This document shows, one piece after another, positions 26,252-34,743 of a stretch of 64,000 bases of DNA. Positions within the stretch are counted from its first letter, which is position 1. Each line of letters begins with the position of its first letter. Under the pieces are notes generated by a model, which saw only the letters and a program-made list of their open reading frames with translations, searched no databases and was not told the origin of the DNA. The position numbers were made by a program, and so were the translations under genes. The stretch covers positions 1,178,001-1,242,000 of the forward strand of contig NZ_JACBZY010000001.1 in NCBI RefSeq assembly GCF_013408685.1, in the 5' to 3' direction. This stretch comes from Schumannella luteola (GTDB lineage Bacteria > Actinomycetota > Actinomycetes > Actinomycetales > Microbacteriaceae).

Positions 26252-27310
26252 TCAGGGAGCCGGGACCTCCTGCAGCCGCGCCGGCAGTTCGATCACCCGA
26301 CCGGCGACCGCGGGATCGAGCCCCTCGATGCGCTCGAGCAGCATGCTCGCCGCGCGCCGGCCGAGCTCGCGCGCGTCGTGCGCCACCACCGAGAGCGGCA
26401 CGGGGGAGAGGTCGGCGAACTCGAACGAGTCGAATCCGATCAGTCGGATGCGCAGCGGCGCGGCCGAGCGGCGTCGGCGGCGATCGAGCTCGATGGCGCG
26501 GATCGCGCCGATGGTGTTGCGGTTGTTGGCCGTGAAGACGGCTGTCGGCGGGTCGGCGAGCTGCAGCAGCGCCTGCATCGCCGCCTCGGCCGACTGCACA
26601 TCCCTCTGGCCGGCGAGCACCAGATCCTCGTCGATCGCGATGCCGCGCACGGCGTGGGCGTCTCGGAATCCCTGCAGCCGCCGACGACCGGTGAAGACCG
26701 AGGCCTGAGTGCCGAGGAATCCGACGCGCGTGTGTCCTTCGGCGAGGATGCGGTCGGTCGCGGCGAACGCGCCGCCGATGTCGTCGACCAGCACCGTGTC
26801 GACGTCGAGGTCGTCGAGCGCCCGCGAGGCGAGGGCGATGGGCACTCCGCCCTGCGCGGCCGTGCGGAGGTGCACGCTGTCGGCGGCCGACCCCGACGGC
26901 ACCACGATGAGCCCCTCGACCTGGCGGCCGAGGAAGTCGGCGACGAGGCGCGACTCGAGCTCCGCATCCTCGTTCGAGTTGCCGATCAGGATGCGGCGCG
27001 AGTGCTCGGCGGCGACCTCTTCGATTCCCCGCTGCATCTCGGCGTAGTACGGGTTGGCGATGTTCGTGATCGTCACGCCGATCAGTCCCGAGCGATGACC
27101 GGGGCGCAGGCTGCGGGCGTTCTCGTTGCGGCGATAGCCGAGGGTGGATGCCGCCGACCGCACGCGCTCCTGCACTTCGGGGCGCACGTTGAGGTTGCCC
27201 GAGAAGACCCGCGACACCGTCATCGGGCTGACGCCGGCGAGGACCGCGACGTCGCGCAGCGTCGGCGGGCGGGCCGCCGGCGAGGCCACCGGATCGGGTG
27301 TCGCGCTCAT
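26252..27310 (-). CDS. LacI family transcriptional regulator of mannan locus
   Basis: A 352-residue LacI/GalR repressor. The helix-turn-helix is TLRDVAVLAGVSPMTVSRVFSG (about 17-38), the hinge NARSLRPGHRSG, then the sugar-binding core (IGVTITNIANPYYAEMQRG, GFLGTQASVFTGRRRLQGF, IGFDSFEFADL). ATG 27310 has no ribosome site; instead TACCGT stands 6 bases upstream, the layout of a leaderless transcript. It lies between the isomerase-like gene and the divergent importer, in the middle of five matching operators, and is the natural candidate to bind them. It was not seen to have an operator directly over its own -10. Confidence 0.92.
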   Translation of the reverse strand: MSATPDPVASPAARPPTLRDVAVLAGVSPMTVSRVFSGNLNVRPEVQERVRSAASTLGYRRNENARSLRPGHRSGLIGVTITNIANPYYAEMQRGIEEVAAEHSRRILIGNSNEDAELESRLVADFLGRQVEGLIVVPSGSAADSVHLRTAAQGGVPIALASRALDDLDVDTVLVDDIGGAFAATDRILAEGHTRVGFLGTQASVFTGRRRLQGFRDAHAVRGIAIDEDLVLAGQRDVQSAEAAMQALLQLADPPTAVFTANNRNTIGAIRAIELDRRRRRSAAPLRIRLIGFDSFEFADLSPVPLSVVAHDARELGRRAASMLLERIEGLDPAVAGRVIELPARLQEVPAP

Positions 27311-27339
27311 GGGGTCACGGTATCGGAGGCCGCGGATCG

Positions 27340-27369
27340 TTGTGCTCCGTCGCGAGGCGGTGTTACGCT
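27340..27369 (+). promoter_or_regulatory. Putative promoter of mannoside importer operon
   Basis: TTGTGC (27340-27345) and TACGCT (27364-27369) are separated by 18 bp; operator B3 begins 8 bp downstream, over the expected start site. Confidence 0.55.
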
Positions 27370-27376
27370 CCCGCCG

Positions 27377-27394
27377 ATTGGTAACGATATCAAT
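27377..27394. promoter_or_regulatory. Putative LacI operator B3 (ATTGGTAACGATATCAAT)
   Basis: An 18-bp imperfect dyad centred on CG, 24 bp before the binding-protein start codon. Its core TGGTAACGATATCA fits the locus consensus. Confidence 0.72.
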
Positions 27395-27417
27395 CGCCCC
27401 CGAACGAAGGAGTTCCC

Positions 27418-28656
27418 GTGCGGTTCCCGAAACCCCTCCTGCTGGCGGCGGCCGCCGTCGCGGCGGTCAGCATGCTGGCCGGCTGCTCCGCGTCGGGGGG
27501 ATCTCCCGACAAGCTGAAGTTCGTCAACGACAAGTCCTGGGACTTCAAGGCCTTCTCGAAGGTGTCCCAGGACCAGATCGACATGGGGCTCGACGCGAGC
27601 ACCTACGCCGACCAGGACGCCTTCGTCGCCTTCGTGAAGCAGTCGCTGCGCACCAGCAAGGCGCCCGCCCTCTTCACCTGGCACACGGGCGGGCAGCTCG
27701 AGGAGCTGGTCGACCAGGGCCTGGTCGCCGAGACCAGCACCATCTGGAAAGAGGAGATCGCCAAGGGCGACGTCGCCGAATCGGTGAAGGACCTCTACAC
27801 GATCGACGGCAAGCAGTACTGCACCCCGATCAGCGTCGACAACTGGGTCATGTACTACGACAAGGCCGCGTACGCCGAGTACGGCCTGCAGGTTCCGACC
27901 ACCTGGCAGCAGCTGATGGACAACGCCGAGGTGCTCAAGTCGAACGGGATCGCCCCGTTCTGGAGCTCGGGCGGCAACCCCTGGGCGTTCGTCTGGTTCC
28001 AGATCATCCTCGCCGGCAGCGACCTGCAGCTCTACAAGGACCTCGCCGCGGGCAAGGCGTCGTACACCGACCCCGGTGTCGTCGACGCCATGAACGTCTG
28101 GCTCGACATGGAGAAGAAGGGCTTCTTCAGCGACCCGGGATCGAAGACCGCTCCCGAGACGCAGATGAAAGACGGCAAGCTCGCCATGATCCCCTTCGGC
28201 ACCTGGTACGCCTCCACGATCTCCCAGGTGCTCAAGGAGGGCGACGACTGGGGCGCGTTCCCCATCCCCTCGATCACCGACCAGGGCAGCACGCCGGTCG
28301 CGATCGAGACGGCGCCGGTGTGCGCCACCGTCAAGTCCTCGCAGAAGGCCGACGCCCTGAAGTACTCGCAGTGGTGGATGAGCGCCAAGGCGCAGACCGC
28401 GTGGTCGAAGCAGCAGGGCAACCTGCCCTTCAACCCGAAGTCGACCGCGTCGACGCAGACCTTCCGCGACATCGGCAAGGAGTTCGCCGAGCCCGACAAG
28501 TACGACTTCTACCTGCGGTACTACGAGGCGACGCCGACGCCGATCCTCACCGCCGCGCTCGACCAGTTCACCGGCTTCATGACCAACCCCGGCGACCCGG
28601 AGCCCTACCTCAAGGGCATCGAGCAGGTGGCGAAGAAGTACTGGGCCGACCACTGA
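27418..28656 (+). CDS. Extracellular sugar-binding lipoprotein of second ABC importer
   Basis: A 412-residue family 1 solute-binding protein with a lipoprotein signal: short n-region, hydrophobic core and lipobox ending in Cys22 (MLAGC). Typical downstream segments are APALFTWHTGGQLEELVDQG, YCTPISVDNWVMYYDK and KLAMIPFGTWYAS. The GTG start 27418 has GAAGGAG upstream. Its stop overlaps the next start (TGATG at 28654-28658). Being first in the operon just after operator B3, it should be the strongest expressed component. Predicted ligand: mannose or manno-oligosaccharides, from the neighbouring GH76 and GH38 genes. Confidence 0.93.
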   Translation: MRFPKPLLLAAAAVAAVSMLAGCSASGGSPDKLKFVNDKSWDFKAFSKVSQDQIDMGLDASTYADQDAFVAFVKQSLRTSKAPALFTWHTGGQLEELVDQGLVAETSTIWKEEIAKGDVAESVKDLYTIDGKQYCTPISVDNWVMYYDKAAYAEYGLQVPTTWQQLMDNAEVLKSNGIAPFWSSGGNPWAFVWFQIILAGSDLQLYKDLAAGKASYTDPGVVDAMNVWLDMEKKGFFSDPGSKTAPETQMKDGKLAMIPFGTWYASTISQVLKEGDDWGAFPIPSITDQGSTPVAIETAPVCATVKSSQKADALKYSQWWMSAKAQTAWSKQQGNLPFNPKSTASTQTFRDIGKEFAEPDKYDFYLRYYEATPTPILTAALDQFTGFMTNPGDPEPYLKGIEQVAKKYWADH

Positions 28657-29570
28657 TGACCTCGAAGTCGTCGACCGACTATCAGCGCGGCGCCTGGGCC
28701 TTTCTCGGCCCGGGCGCCGCCCTGGTGGTCATCGTGCTCTACCTGCCCGTGATCTACACCCTCGTGCTGAGCTTCACCCGCTACGGCGGGCTGGCCGATC
28801 CCGTCTTCGTGGGCGGCGCGAACTACGTGGAGATGTTCGCGGATCCCGCGTTCCTGGGTTCGCTCGTCAACACGGCGATCTGGGTGGTGGGCACGCTGAT
28901 CATCCCCGTCGGGATCGGACTGCTGATCGCGTACCTGTCGTTCGGGCTGCGCTGGGCGGGCATCCTGCGCATCCCGTTCCTCATCCCCTACGCGCTCTCG
29001 GGCGTCGCGGTCGGTGTGCTCTTCGGCTTCGTGCTGCAGAACGGGGGAGCGCTGTCGCAGGCGCTCGCCTTCTTCGGGCTGCCGGGCTCCGACACGCGCT
29101 GGCTGCAGGAGTCGCCGCTCAACACGGTCGTCATGATCCTGGCGGCGTCGTGGCAGGGCATCGGCGTCAACGCGCTGCTGTTCACGGTCGGGCTGCAGTC
29201 CATCCCGAAGGAACCCCTCGAGGCGGCGCGCATCGACGGGGCGAGCGGCTTCACGCTCTTCCGCACCATGGTCTGGCCGCTGCTGCGCCCCTCGACGACG
29301 ATCGTCGTCGGACTCTCGATCGTCAACAGCCTGAAGACCTTCGACATCGTGCAGGCGATGACCCAGGGCGGACCCAACCGCGTATCGGAGACCCTCGGCG
29401 TGACGATGTACAAGGACACCTTCGTGAACAGCGACTACGGGCTCGGCTCGGCGGTCGCGATCTTCCTCAGCGTCATCACCGTCGCCGCGTCGGTGATCTA
29501 TCTGCGCCGTCAGCTGAGCATCGGCAACGGCTCGGATGCGGGACGCGTCGCCGCGGAGGTGATCTCGTGA
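28656..29570 (+). CDS. Carbohydrate ABC transporter permease (CUT1, MalF-type)
   Basis: A 304-residue membrane permease. About six hydrophobic segments are visible, beginning with ALVVIVLYLPVIYTLVLSF, and the EAA loop reads EAARIDGASGFTLFRTMVWP (about 190-209). The ATG at 28656 shares one base with the stop of the binding-protein gene, and its own stop overlaps the next gene by 4 bp (GTGA), so translation is coupled through the operon. It forms the transmembrane channel with the following permease. No ATPase gene is linked; a shared MsiK-type ATPase elsewhere is expected in actinobacteria. Confidence 0.93.
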   Translation: MTSKSSTDYQRGAWAFLGPGAALVVIVLYLPVIYTLVLSFTRYGGLADPVFVGGANYVEMFADPAFLGSLVNTAIWVVGTLIIPVGIGLLIAYLSFGLRWAGILRIPFLIPYALSGVAVGVLFGFVLQNGGALSQALAFFGLPGSDTRWLQESPLNTVVMILAASWQGIGVNALLFTVGLQSIPKEPLEAARIDGASGFTLFRTMVWPLLRPSTTIVVGLSIVNSLKTFDIVQAMTQGGPNRVSETLGVTMYKDTFVNSDYGLGSAVAIFLSVITVAASVIYLRRQLSIGNGSDAGRVAAEVIS

Positions 29571-30388
29571 TCTCGCGTGTCGTGCGCACGGTCATCCTCG
29601 CCGTGCTCGGACTGATCTGGCTCGTGCCGATCTACCTGCTGCTCGCCAACGCCGGCAAGTCGGTGGCCGACTACTCGGGCGACGCGTTGTGGGAGCCGGG
29701 ATCGATCGGGGCGCTCTTCGCCAACGTCGGCGAGGTCTTCACCGGCACCGACGTGCCCTCGGGGCTCGCGGCGACCGCGCTCTACGCCCTCGTCGCGCCG
29801 GCGATCGCCGTCGTGCTCGGCGCCGCGATCGGCTTCGCGGTGATCGTGCTGCGCGTGAAGCACGGCTTCTTCTGGTTCTTCGTGATCTTCTGCGGCACGG
29901 TGTTCCCGCTGCAGATGATGGTGCTGCCCTGGTTCGACGTCTACGCGCGCATCGGGCTGTTCGACACCCAGGGCGGGATGCTGCTGATCTACTCCGTCGT
30001 GGCGACGCCGTTCTCGGCGTTCGTCATGCGCAACTTCTTCAGCGGCATCTCGGAGTCGGTCTTCGAGGCGGCTGTGGTCGACGGCGCGGGCGTGTGGCGG
30101 ATCTTCACCCGCATCTACCTGCCGATGTCGGCAAGTGCGCTCGCGGTCGTCTTCATCCTGCAGGCGACGTGGGTGTGGAACGACCTGCTGCTCTCGCTCA
30201 TCCTCACGCAGAGCCCGGAGACGCGGCCGGTCATGCCGCTGCTCAACGCGCTGCAGTCGGTCGAGGGCGGCGGGCCCGGATACACCGTGATCCTCACGGC
30301 GGCGCTCATCGTGTCGATACCCACGGCGCTGCTGTTCCTGTTCACCCAGCGCTTCTTCCAGCGCGGACTGGCGCTCGGACAGTACTGA
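29567..30388 (+). CDS. Carbohydrate ABC transporter permease (CUT1, MalG-type)
   Basis: A 273-residue permease with about six membrane segments, opening with VILAVLGLIWLVPIYLLLAN and ending FFQRGLALGQY. The EAA loop is EAAVVDGAGVWRIFTRIYLP (about 165-184). The GTG start 29567 overlaps the upstream stop by 4 bp. It is the last gene of the importer operon; a perfect 19-bp inverted repeat follows 23 bp after the stop and serves as terminator for this operon and for the convergent mannosidase gene. Confidence 0.93.
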   Translation: MISRVVRTVILAVLGLIWLVPIYLLLANAGKSVADYSGDALWEPGSIGALFANVGEVFTGTDVPSGLAATALYALVAPAIAVVLGAAIGFAVIVLRVKHGFFWFFVIFCGTVFPLQMMVLPWFDVYARIGLFDTQGGMLLIYSVVATPFSAFVMRNFFSGISESVFEAAVVDGAGVWRIFTRIYLPMSASALAVVFILQATWVWNDLLLSLILTQSPETRPVMPLLNALQSVEGGGPGYTVILTAALIVSIPTALLFLFTQRFFQRGLALGQY

Positions 30389-30411
30389 CCGAGGAGCTCG
30401 TCGGCGCATCG

Positions 30412-30449
30412 AAAGGGGCCCGGGTCGCGATCGCGACCCGGGCCCCTTT
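30412..30449. terminator. Bidirectional intrinsic terminator
   Basis: AAAGGGGCCCGGGTCGCGA is followed directly by its exact reverse complement, giving a 38-bp perfect palindrome. A 3' TTTT run on the plus strand and an AAA run at the other side make it a canonical terminator in both directions, between the importer operon and the convergent GH38 gene. Confidence 0.9.
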
Positions 30450-30459
30450 TCTGTTCGGG

Positions 30460-33400
30460 TCAGAACCGGAGGTGCACCGCCGTCGCCTCGAACCGCGCCA
30501 GCTCCACGGTGACCGTGTCGCCGGCGTCGTCCACGACGAGGTCGGCGATCATGTCGCCGAGGAACGTGCTGCGCGTCGCCGACACGGCGGAGCGCCCGAG
30601 CGTCAGCGTCAGCCGCACCGGCTCATCGGCGAACGACTGCAGGCGCACGATCGATCCGGAGCCCTCGTCGTCGGCGACGACCGCGATCAGCTTGACGCGG
30701 GCGTCGCTGAGACCGAGGCCGGAATGCGTGCCGGCATGCGCGTCCGCCGCGCCGCGCGCACGGGCCGCGCGCAGCGGATGCGCGAGCTCGGCCGCCGTCG
30801 CGATCGCCACCTCCTCGACCGACTGCTCCGGAGTCGCCCGCACGCCGACCGCGTAGCGGAAGGTCGAGTCGAAGCCCTGCTCGATCGGGAAGTTGGTGTC
30901 CCAGAGGTTGTTGTGCAGCCAGGAGTACACCGTGCCGGGCTCGGAGGGGGAGGTGCTCGGCGGGAACGGCGAGTACGGCACCGCGATCGTGTGCGGCTGC
31001 ACGAGCGGCACGTCGGGCGTCGCCCAGACCACCACGTCGTCGCCGCTCGTCACGGTGACCCAGTCGCGCATCGCCCGCATGTGCTGCGGGGCGCCCGGGA
31101 TGTGCGGCAGCCCCGCGCCCGTGACGCTGCCCGACACCTCGTAGCGCAGCTGCGCGTCGTCGCCGGCGAAGGGGAAGCCGAAGTAGGCGCTCTCCTTGAT
31201 CAGCACCGAAGGCTTGGCCACGCTGTTCTCGATCAACAGCCGGGCGTCGCCGTGCCGCAGCCGCAGGGTCACGCGCACCCGCTCGGCGCCGGCGGCGCGG
31301 AACTCGTACACCAGGCGCTGCTCGATCGCGTCGTCGCGTCGCTCGACGAGTCGTGCCGGCAGCCCCATCTGCCGGGTCGCCAGCATCTCGAGCCGGTCGC
31401 TCGTCGCGAGCTTGTTCGCGAGGTGATTGAATCCGGCACCCGAGCTCGCGTACTCGTCGTAGACGTAGCCGTTGAACGGCACGAGGGCGTCCGCGCGCAC
31501 CAGCTCGCGGCCGGTCGCGCGTTCGACGATCGAGGAGATCCCCGAGCGCTGCAGATCGACGACGACCGTCAGGTGGTCGTTCTCGAGCCGGAGCAGCTCT
31601 GTCATCGGGACCTCCGACGGGTAGCCGGGCTCGGCGACCGAGGGGTCGTCGATCGCGCGGGGCCTGTCGTCGCCGACACGCTCCCGAGCATCCAGGCGCA
31701 CCGTTCCGAACGCGGGCACGTCGTCGACCCGCACGGTCAGCCAGCGGCCCGACTCGCGGTGCGGGTGGTTGCTCTGCGCCTCGACGGAGAGGGGGAGGGC
31801 GTTCCCGGAACGGCTGTCGACGAGATCGACCTGCGCCTCGAGCGCGGCCACGGTCTCCGGCAGCAGCAGGCGCACCGCGCCGCTGCGCGCGAGCCCCGTC
31901 GGGTTCACGATCGCGAAGCTGGCGAGCGCGTCGTCGGCCGGCGCCACGGCGGCGCCGAGGTACGCCAGCGACTCGTCCACCGAGGCGCGCGAGCGCTGCT
32001 CGCCGATGAGCGCCTGCGCGACCTTCCACCGCCACTGCAGCTCGCCCGAGTCGAAGCCGTGGTCGCTGTGCAGCCACGAGTTGCCGGCGCCCCAGGTGTG
32101 CTCGTTGAACATCGAGATCGCGTCGTAGGTGCCGTGCGCCTCCGCGGTCTCGCGCGGCGACGACTCGCCGCCGAGCCATCCCGCCAGCTGCGAGATCGAC
32201 CGGGCGTCGGCGACCTGCGCCTGCGCTCGCCGCATCAGCGCCATCGGCACCGCCGCGGAGCCCACGCCTTCGACCCACCAGTCGCCCCAGTCGCCTTCGA
32301 CCGTCGTCAGGTCGTCGCCGACGCGGCTCTCCGCATCCTCGAAGAAGTCCTGGTTCGTCGACACGCGCAGCTTCGGCGCATCCCAGGTGTCGTTCCACTC
32401 GCGCACGATCTCCGACAGCAGTCGACGGGCCGGGCCGTTGTCGCCCATGAAGCCCTGCGTGCGGATGTGCACGACATCCCACGGGTAGGGATCGCGGCCC
32501 TCGATCGTCTCGCCGTGAGCGCCGAACACCCCGATCGGGAACGGGTAGCCGCGTTCGCTCATCGCGGTCAGATAGGCAGGCAGATAGTTCTGCACCTGCG
32601 CGAAGTCCTCGGTGAAGCCGAGCATCGGCCCCTCCATGTAGGCGAGGCCGTGCGGGCTGTCGGTCATCCACACCAGCACCTCGCCGCCGGCGAGCGTGCG
32701 CCAGCGGAAAAGACGCGGATGGTTGATCGCGCCGTGCGTGTGCGGCTCCGACCGGCCGGCCCAGTTGTGCGCGACCGAGAGGTAGCGCACGCCCATCTCG
32801 TTGAGCGCGTCGGGGAGGCCCGCGACCTGACCGGGCACGTCGGTCTGCATCGCCGAGGTGAACTCGATGCCGTAGCGGTCTCGCAGCCGACGGGCTTCGC
32901 GCATCAGCTCGCGCAGCTCATCCGTGGAGCACACGTCGGTGTGCAGGTTGTAGGGCATGGCGCTGAGGCCGATCGAGCCCTGCTTGACGAGCTGCATGAA
33001 GCGGTCGACCACGGCCTGCGGCCGGTGCGACTCCCAATCGGAGACGGCCCAGAGCGCCTCGGAGTTCCAGCGGAAGCGCGACTCCTCGGGCCAGTCCGCG
33101 GTCTGCTCGATCAGGTCGATCGCCGAGTCGAGGTACGAGCGCTGCGCCGCCATCACCTCGGCCTGCGGGTCGGTGTAGCCGAAGTCGTAGTGGGAGTGGT
33201 GCACCATGTGCACCGTCCACTCGCGCTGCGGAACGAGCTCGACCTCGATCGCGTCATCGCCCCACGCGGGCACGGCCAGCCGCGCCGTGGTCTCCGACGT
33301 GACGGCGTCGACGAGCACGCGGATGCTGCCGGGCTCGGCCGGCCGGGTCGCCCGATCGATGCGCTCGCCGTCGACGGTGACGACGATCTCGGGCGCGGTG

Positions 33401-33609
33401 GCGTCCTCGTCGGGGCTGTCGACGGCGCCGAGCAGCACGCGGAGGCTCTGCACACCGCGGCCGTCGACGGTCGCGAGGAGCGGCTCGCCGATGATCTGAA
33501 GAGCGCGGCCGCCGACCGTTCCGGTGGATGTCACCGCCCGCTGGATCAAGCCCGCTCGCGCGTCTTCGTGGTCCCAGGGTCGTGCTGCGATGAGCGACGG
33601 CTTCGTCAC
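30460..33609 (-). CDS. GH38-type alpha-mannosidase
   Basis: A 1049-residue glycosidase of normal GH38 length. The metal-binding motif is His138-x-His140-x-Asp142 (HHSHYDFGYTD), the probable nucleophile Asp257 in AMQTDVPGQ, followed by the mid-barrel FNEHTWGAGNSW segment and a long beta-sandwich C-terminus. There is no signal peptide, so it works in the cytoplasm on imported mannosides. The usual Trp of HxHxDxGW is Tyr here, so the protein lies in a divergent GH38 branch. GTG 33609 is chosen because GGGAGG stands 5 bases upstream; the longer frame to 33672 would cover operator B4. It releases mannose for the kinase and isomerase. Confidence 0.9.
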   Translation of the reverse strand: MTKPSLIAARPWDHEDARAGLIQRAVTSTGTVGGRALQIIGEPLLATVDGRGVQSLRVLLGAVDSPDEDATAPEIVVTVDGERIDRATRPAEPGSIRVLVDAVTSETTARLAVPAWGDDAIEVELVPQREWTVHMVHHSHYDFGYTDPQAEVMAAQRSYLDSAIDLIEQTADWPEESRFRWNSEALWAVSDWESHRPQAVVDRFMQLVKQGSIGLSAMPYNLHTDVCSTDELRELMREARRLRDRYGIEFTSAMQTDVPGQVAGLPDALNEMGVRYLSVAHNWAGRSEPHTHGAINHPRLFRWRTLAGGEVLVWMTDSPHGLAYMEGPMLGFTEDFAQVQNYLPAYLTAMSERGYPFPIGVFGAHGETIEGRDPYPWDVVHIRTQGFMGDNGPARRLLSEIVREWNDTWDAPKLRVSTNQDFFEDAESRVGDDLTTVEGDWGDWWVEGVGSAAVPMALMRRAQAQVADARSISQLAGWLGGESSPRETAEAHGTYDAISMFNEHTWGAGNSWLHSDHGFDSGELQWRWKVAQALIGEQRSRASVDESLAYLGAAVAPADDALASFAIVNPTGLARSGAVRLLLPETVAALEAQVDLVDSRSGNALPLSVEAQSNHPHRESGRWLTVRVDDVPAFGTVRLDARERVGDDRPRAIDDPSVAEPGYPSEVPMTELLRLENDHLTVVVDLQRSGISSIVERATGRELVRADALVPFNGYVYDEYASSGAGFNHLANKLATSDRLEMLATRQMGLPARLVERRDDAIEQRLVYEFRAAGAERVRVTLRLRHGDARLLIENSVAKPSVLIKESAYFGFPFAGDDAQLRYEVSGSVTGAGLPHIPGAPQHMRAMRDWVTVTSGDDVVVWATPDVPLVQPHTIAVPYSPFPPSTSPSEPGTVYSWLHNNLWDTNFPIEQGFDSTFRYAVGVRATPEQSVEEVAIATAAELAHPLRAARARGAADAHAGTHSGLGLSDARVKLIAVVADDEGSGSIVRLQSFADEPVRLTLTLGRSAVSATRSTFLGDMIADLVVDDAGDTVTVELARFEATAVHLRF

Positions 33610-33624
33610 GGTGCCTCCCGGCGT

Positions 33625-33638
33625 TGGTATCGTTACCA
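33625..33638. promoter_or_regulatory. Putative LacI operator B4 (TGGTATCGTTACCA)
   Basis: A 14-bp near-perfect dyad centred on CG, immediately upstream of the mannosidase ribosome site, inside the 64-bp gap behind the oxidoreductase gene. Confidence 0.7.
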
Positions 33639-33673
33639 GAATCCTGTCATCGCGCTCGACCGCGCACAACATC

Positions 33674-34678
33674 TCATCCTGCGTTTATCCCGACGGCGTC
33701 CAGGATCGCTTCGATCGCCGCGGCGTTCGCCACGATGTCCGGTCCTTCCGTGCGCAGCGCCTCGCCGCTCCGGATCGCGCGGACCACCGCATCCAGCTGG
33801 TGGGCGTAGGAGACTCCTCCGGTGATCGCGACCTCGCGTCGTCCACCGTCCGCGGTCACTACGGCGAGCGACGCCCCGAGGTGCGGAGCGATGAAGTTCT
33901 CGGCCTCGAGCCGGCCGCGCGTGCCGATCGCGACGAGCCGGTTGCCCACCCGCCCGTCGTCGCCGAACGATGCCACGAGGGTCGCCGCGACGTCGCCGAA
34001 CGACAGCTCGGCCGTGGTGGCGATGTCGGCGCCCGATGCGTTGAGCGTGCTCGTGGCCGACCGCACCGTCGGCTCGGCGCCCGTGAGCTGGCGCATCGCG
34101 TGCACCGGGTAGCAGCCGGCGTGCCGCAGCGCGCCCCCGCCGAGTCGCAGCTCGTGCAGCACCGAGCCCGTGGTGAACGGCCGGGGATCATGCACCTCGG
34201 CGTGCAACTCGACGAGCTCGCCGATCTCGCCACCGCGCACGGTGGCGAGCAGCTCGTGGAACATCGGATGGCACGCGTAGTGGAACGCCTCGATGACGCG
34301 ACGGCCTGTACGCCGCGCGGTCGCCGTCATCCGTGCGGCCTCCTCGCCCGTCATCGCGGCCGGCTTCTCGACGAGCACGTGGTGCCCGGCCTCCAGCGCC
34401 GCGCACGTCAGCTCGCCGTGTGAGGACGCCGCCGTGGCGAGGTAGATCAGGTCGATGTCGTCGCGGCCGAGCAGAGCGCCGTAGTCCACGTGGCACGAGG
34501 CCACCCCGTGCGTCCGAGCGAACGTGCGCGCGGCACCGGGGCGCGCCGCGGCGACCGCCGTGACGATGACGTCGTCGCGCTCGCGTGCCGGGGCGATGAT
34601 CGCGGTCGGGGCGATGGCCGCGGCCCCGAGGATGCCGATCCGGAGCGGCGGCGCGACGTGGGCTGCGGTCTCGATCAC
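33674..34678 (-). CDS. Gfo/Idh/MocA family oxidoreductase
   Basis: A 334-residue NAD(P)-dependent sugar oxidoreductase. The N-terminal Rossmann fold has IGILGAAAIAPTAI (13-26); AGHHVLVEKPAAMTGEEA carries the conserved EKP motif with the catalytic Lys; GGGALRHAGCYPVH gives the second-domain His region. Family members oxidise sugars or sugar alcohols, or open glycosidic bonds by redox chemistry. The GTG start 34678 has no ribosome site and operator B5 begins 3 bp upstream, so a leaderless message is possible. It precedes the mannosidase gene on the same strand. Likely acts on mannose or a derivative. Confidence 0.85.
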   Translation of the reverse strand: MIETAAHVAPPLRIGILGAAAIAPTAIIAPARERDDVIVTAVAAARPGAARTFARTHGVASCHVDYGALLGRDDIDLIYLATAASSHGELTCAALEAGHHVLVEKPAAMTGEEAARMTATARRTGRRVIEAFHYACHPMFHELLATVRGGEIGELVELHAEVHDPRPFTTGSVLHELRLGGGALRHAGCYPVHAMRQLTGAEPTVRSATSTLNASGADIATTAELSFGDVAATLVASFGDDGRVGNRLVAIGTRGRLEAENFIAPHLGASLAVVTADGGRREVAITGGVSYAHQLDAVVRAIRSGEALRTEGPDIVANAAAIEAILDAVGINAG

Positions 34679-34680
34679 GC

Positions 34681-34692
34681 GATATCGATATC
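34681..34692. promoter_or_regulatory. Putative LacI operator B5 (GATATCGATATC)
   Basis: A perfect 12-bp palindrome centred on CG, directly before the oxidoreductase start codon. It is the least specific of the five sites because it is also a simple GATATC repeat. Confidence 0.6.
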
Positions 34693-34743
34693 ACGGCTCG
34701 TGCGGGCAGTCACGCCCCGCACGAGCCGGATCCCGGCCGCGGG

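Noticed and set aside
29689-33825. Very long plus-strand frame (1378 codons)
   Set aside because: Runs antisense to the GH38 gene; length comes from the high GC content, and the translation is Arg/His/Val-rich without domains.
34681-34692. GATATCGATATC as a plain repeat rather than an operator
   Set aside because: It could be chance, but its position before the oxidoreductase start and its fit to the other four sites favour an operator, so it was kept at lower confidence.
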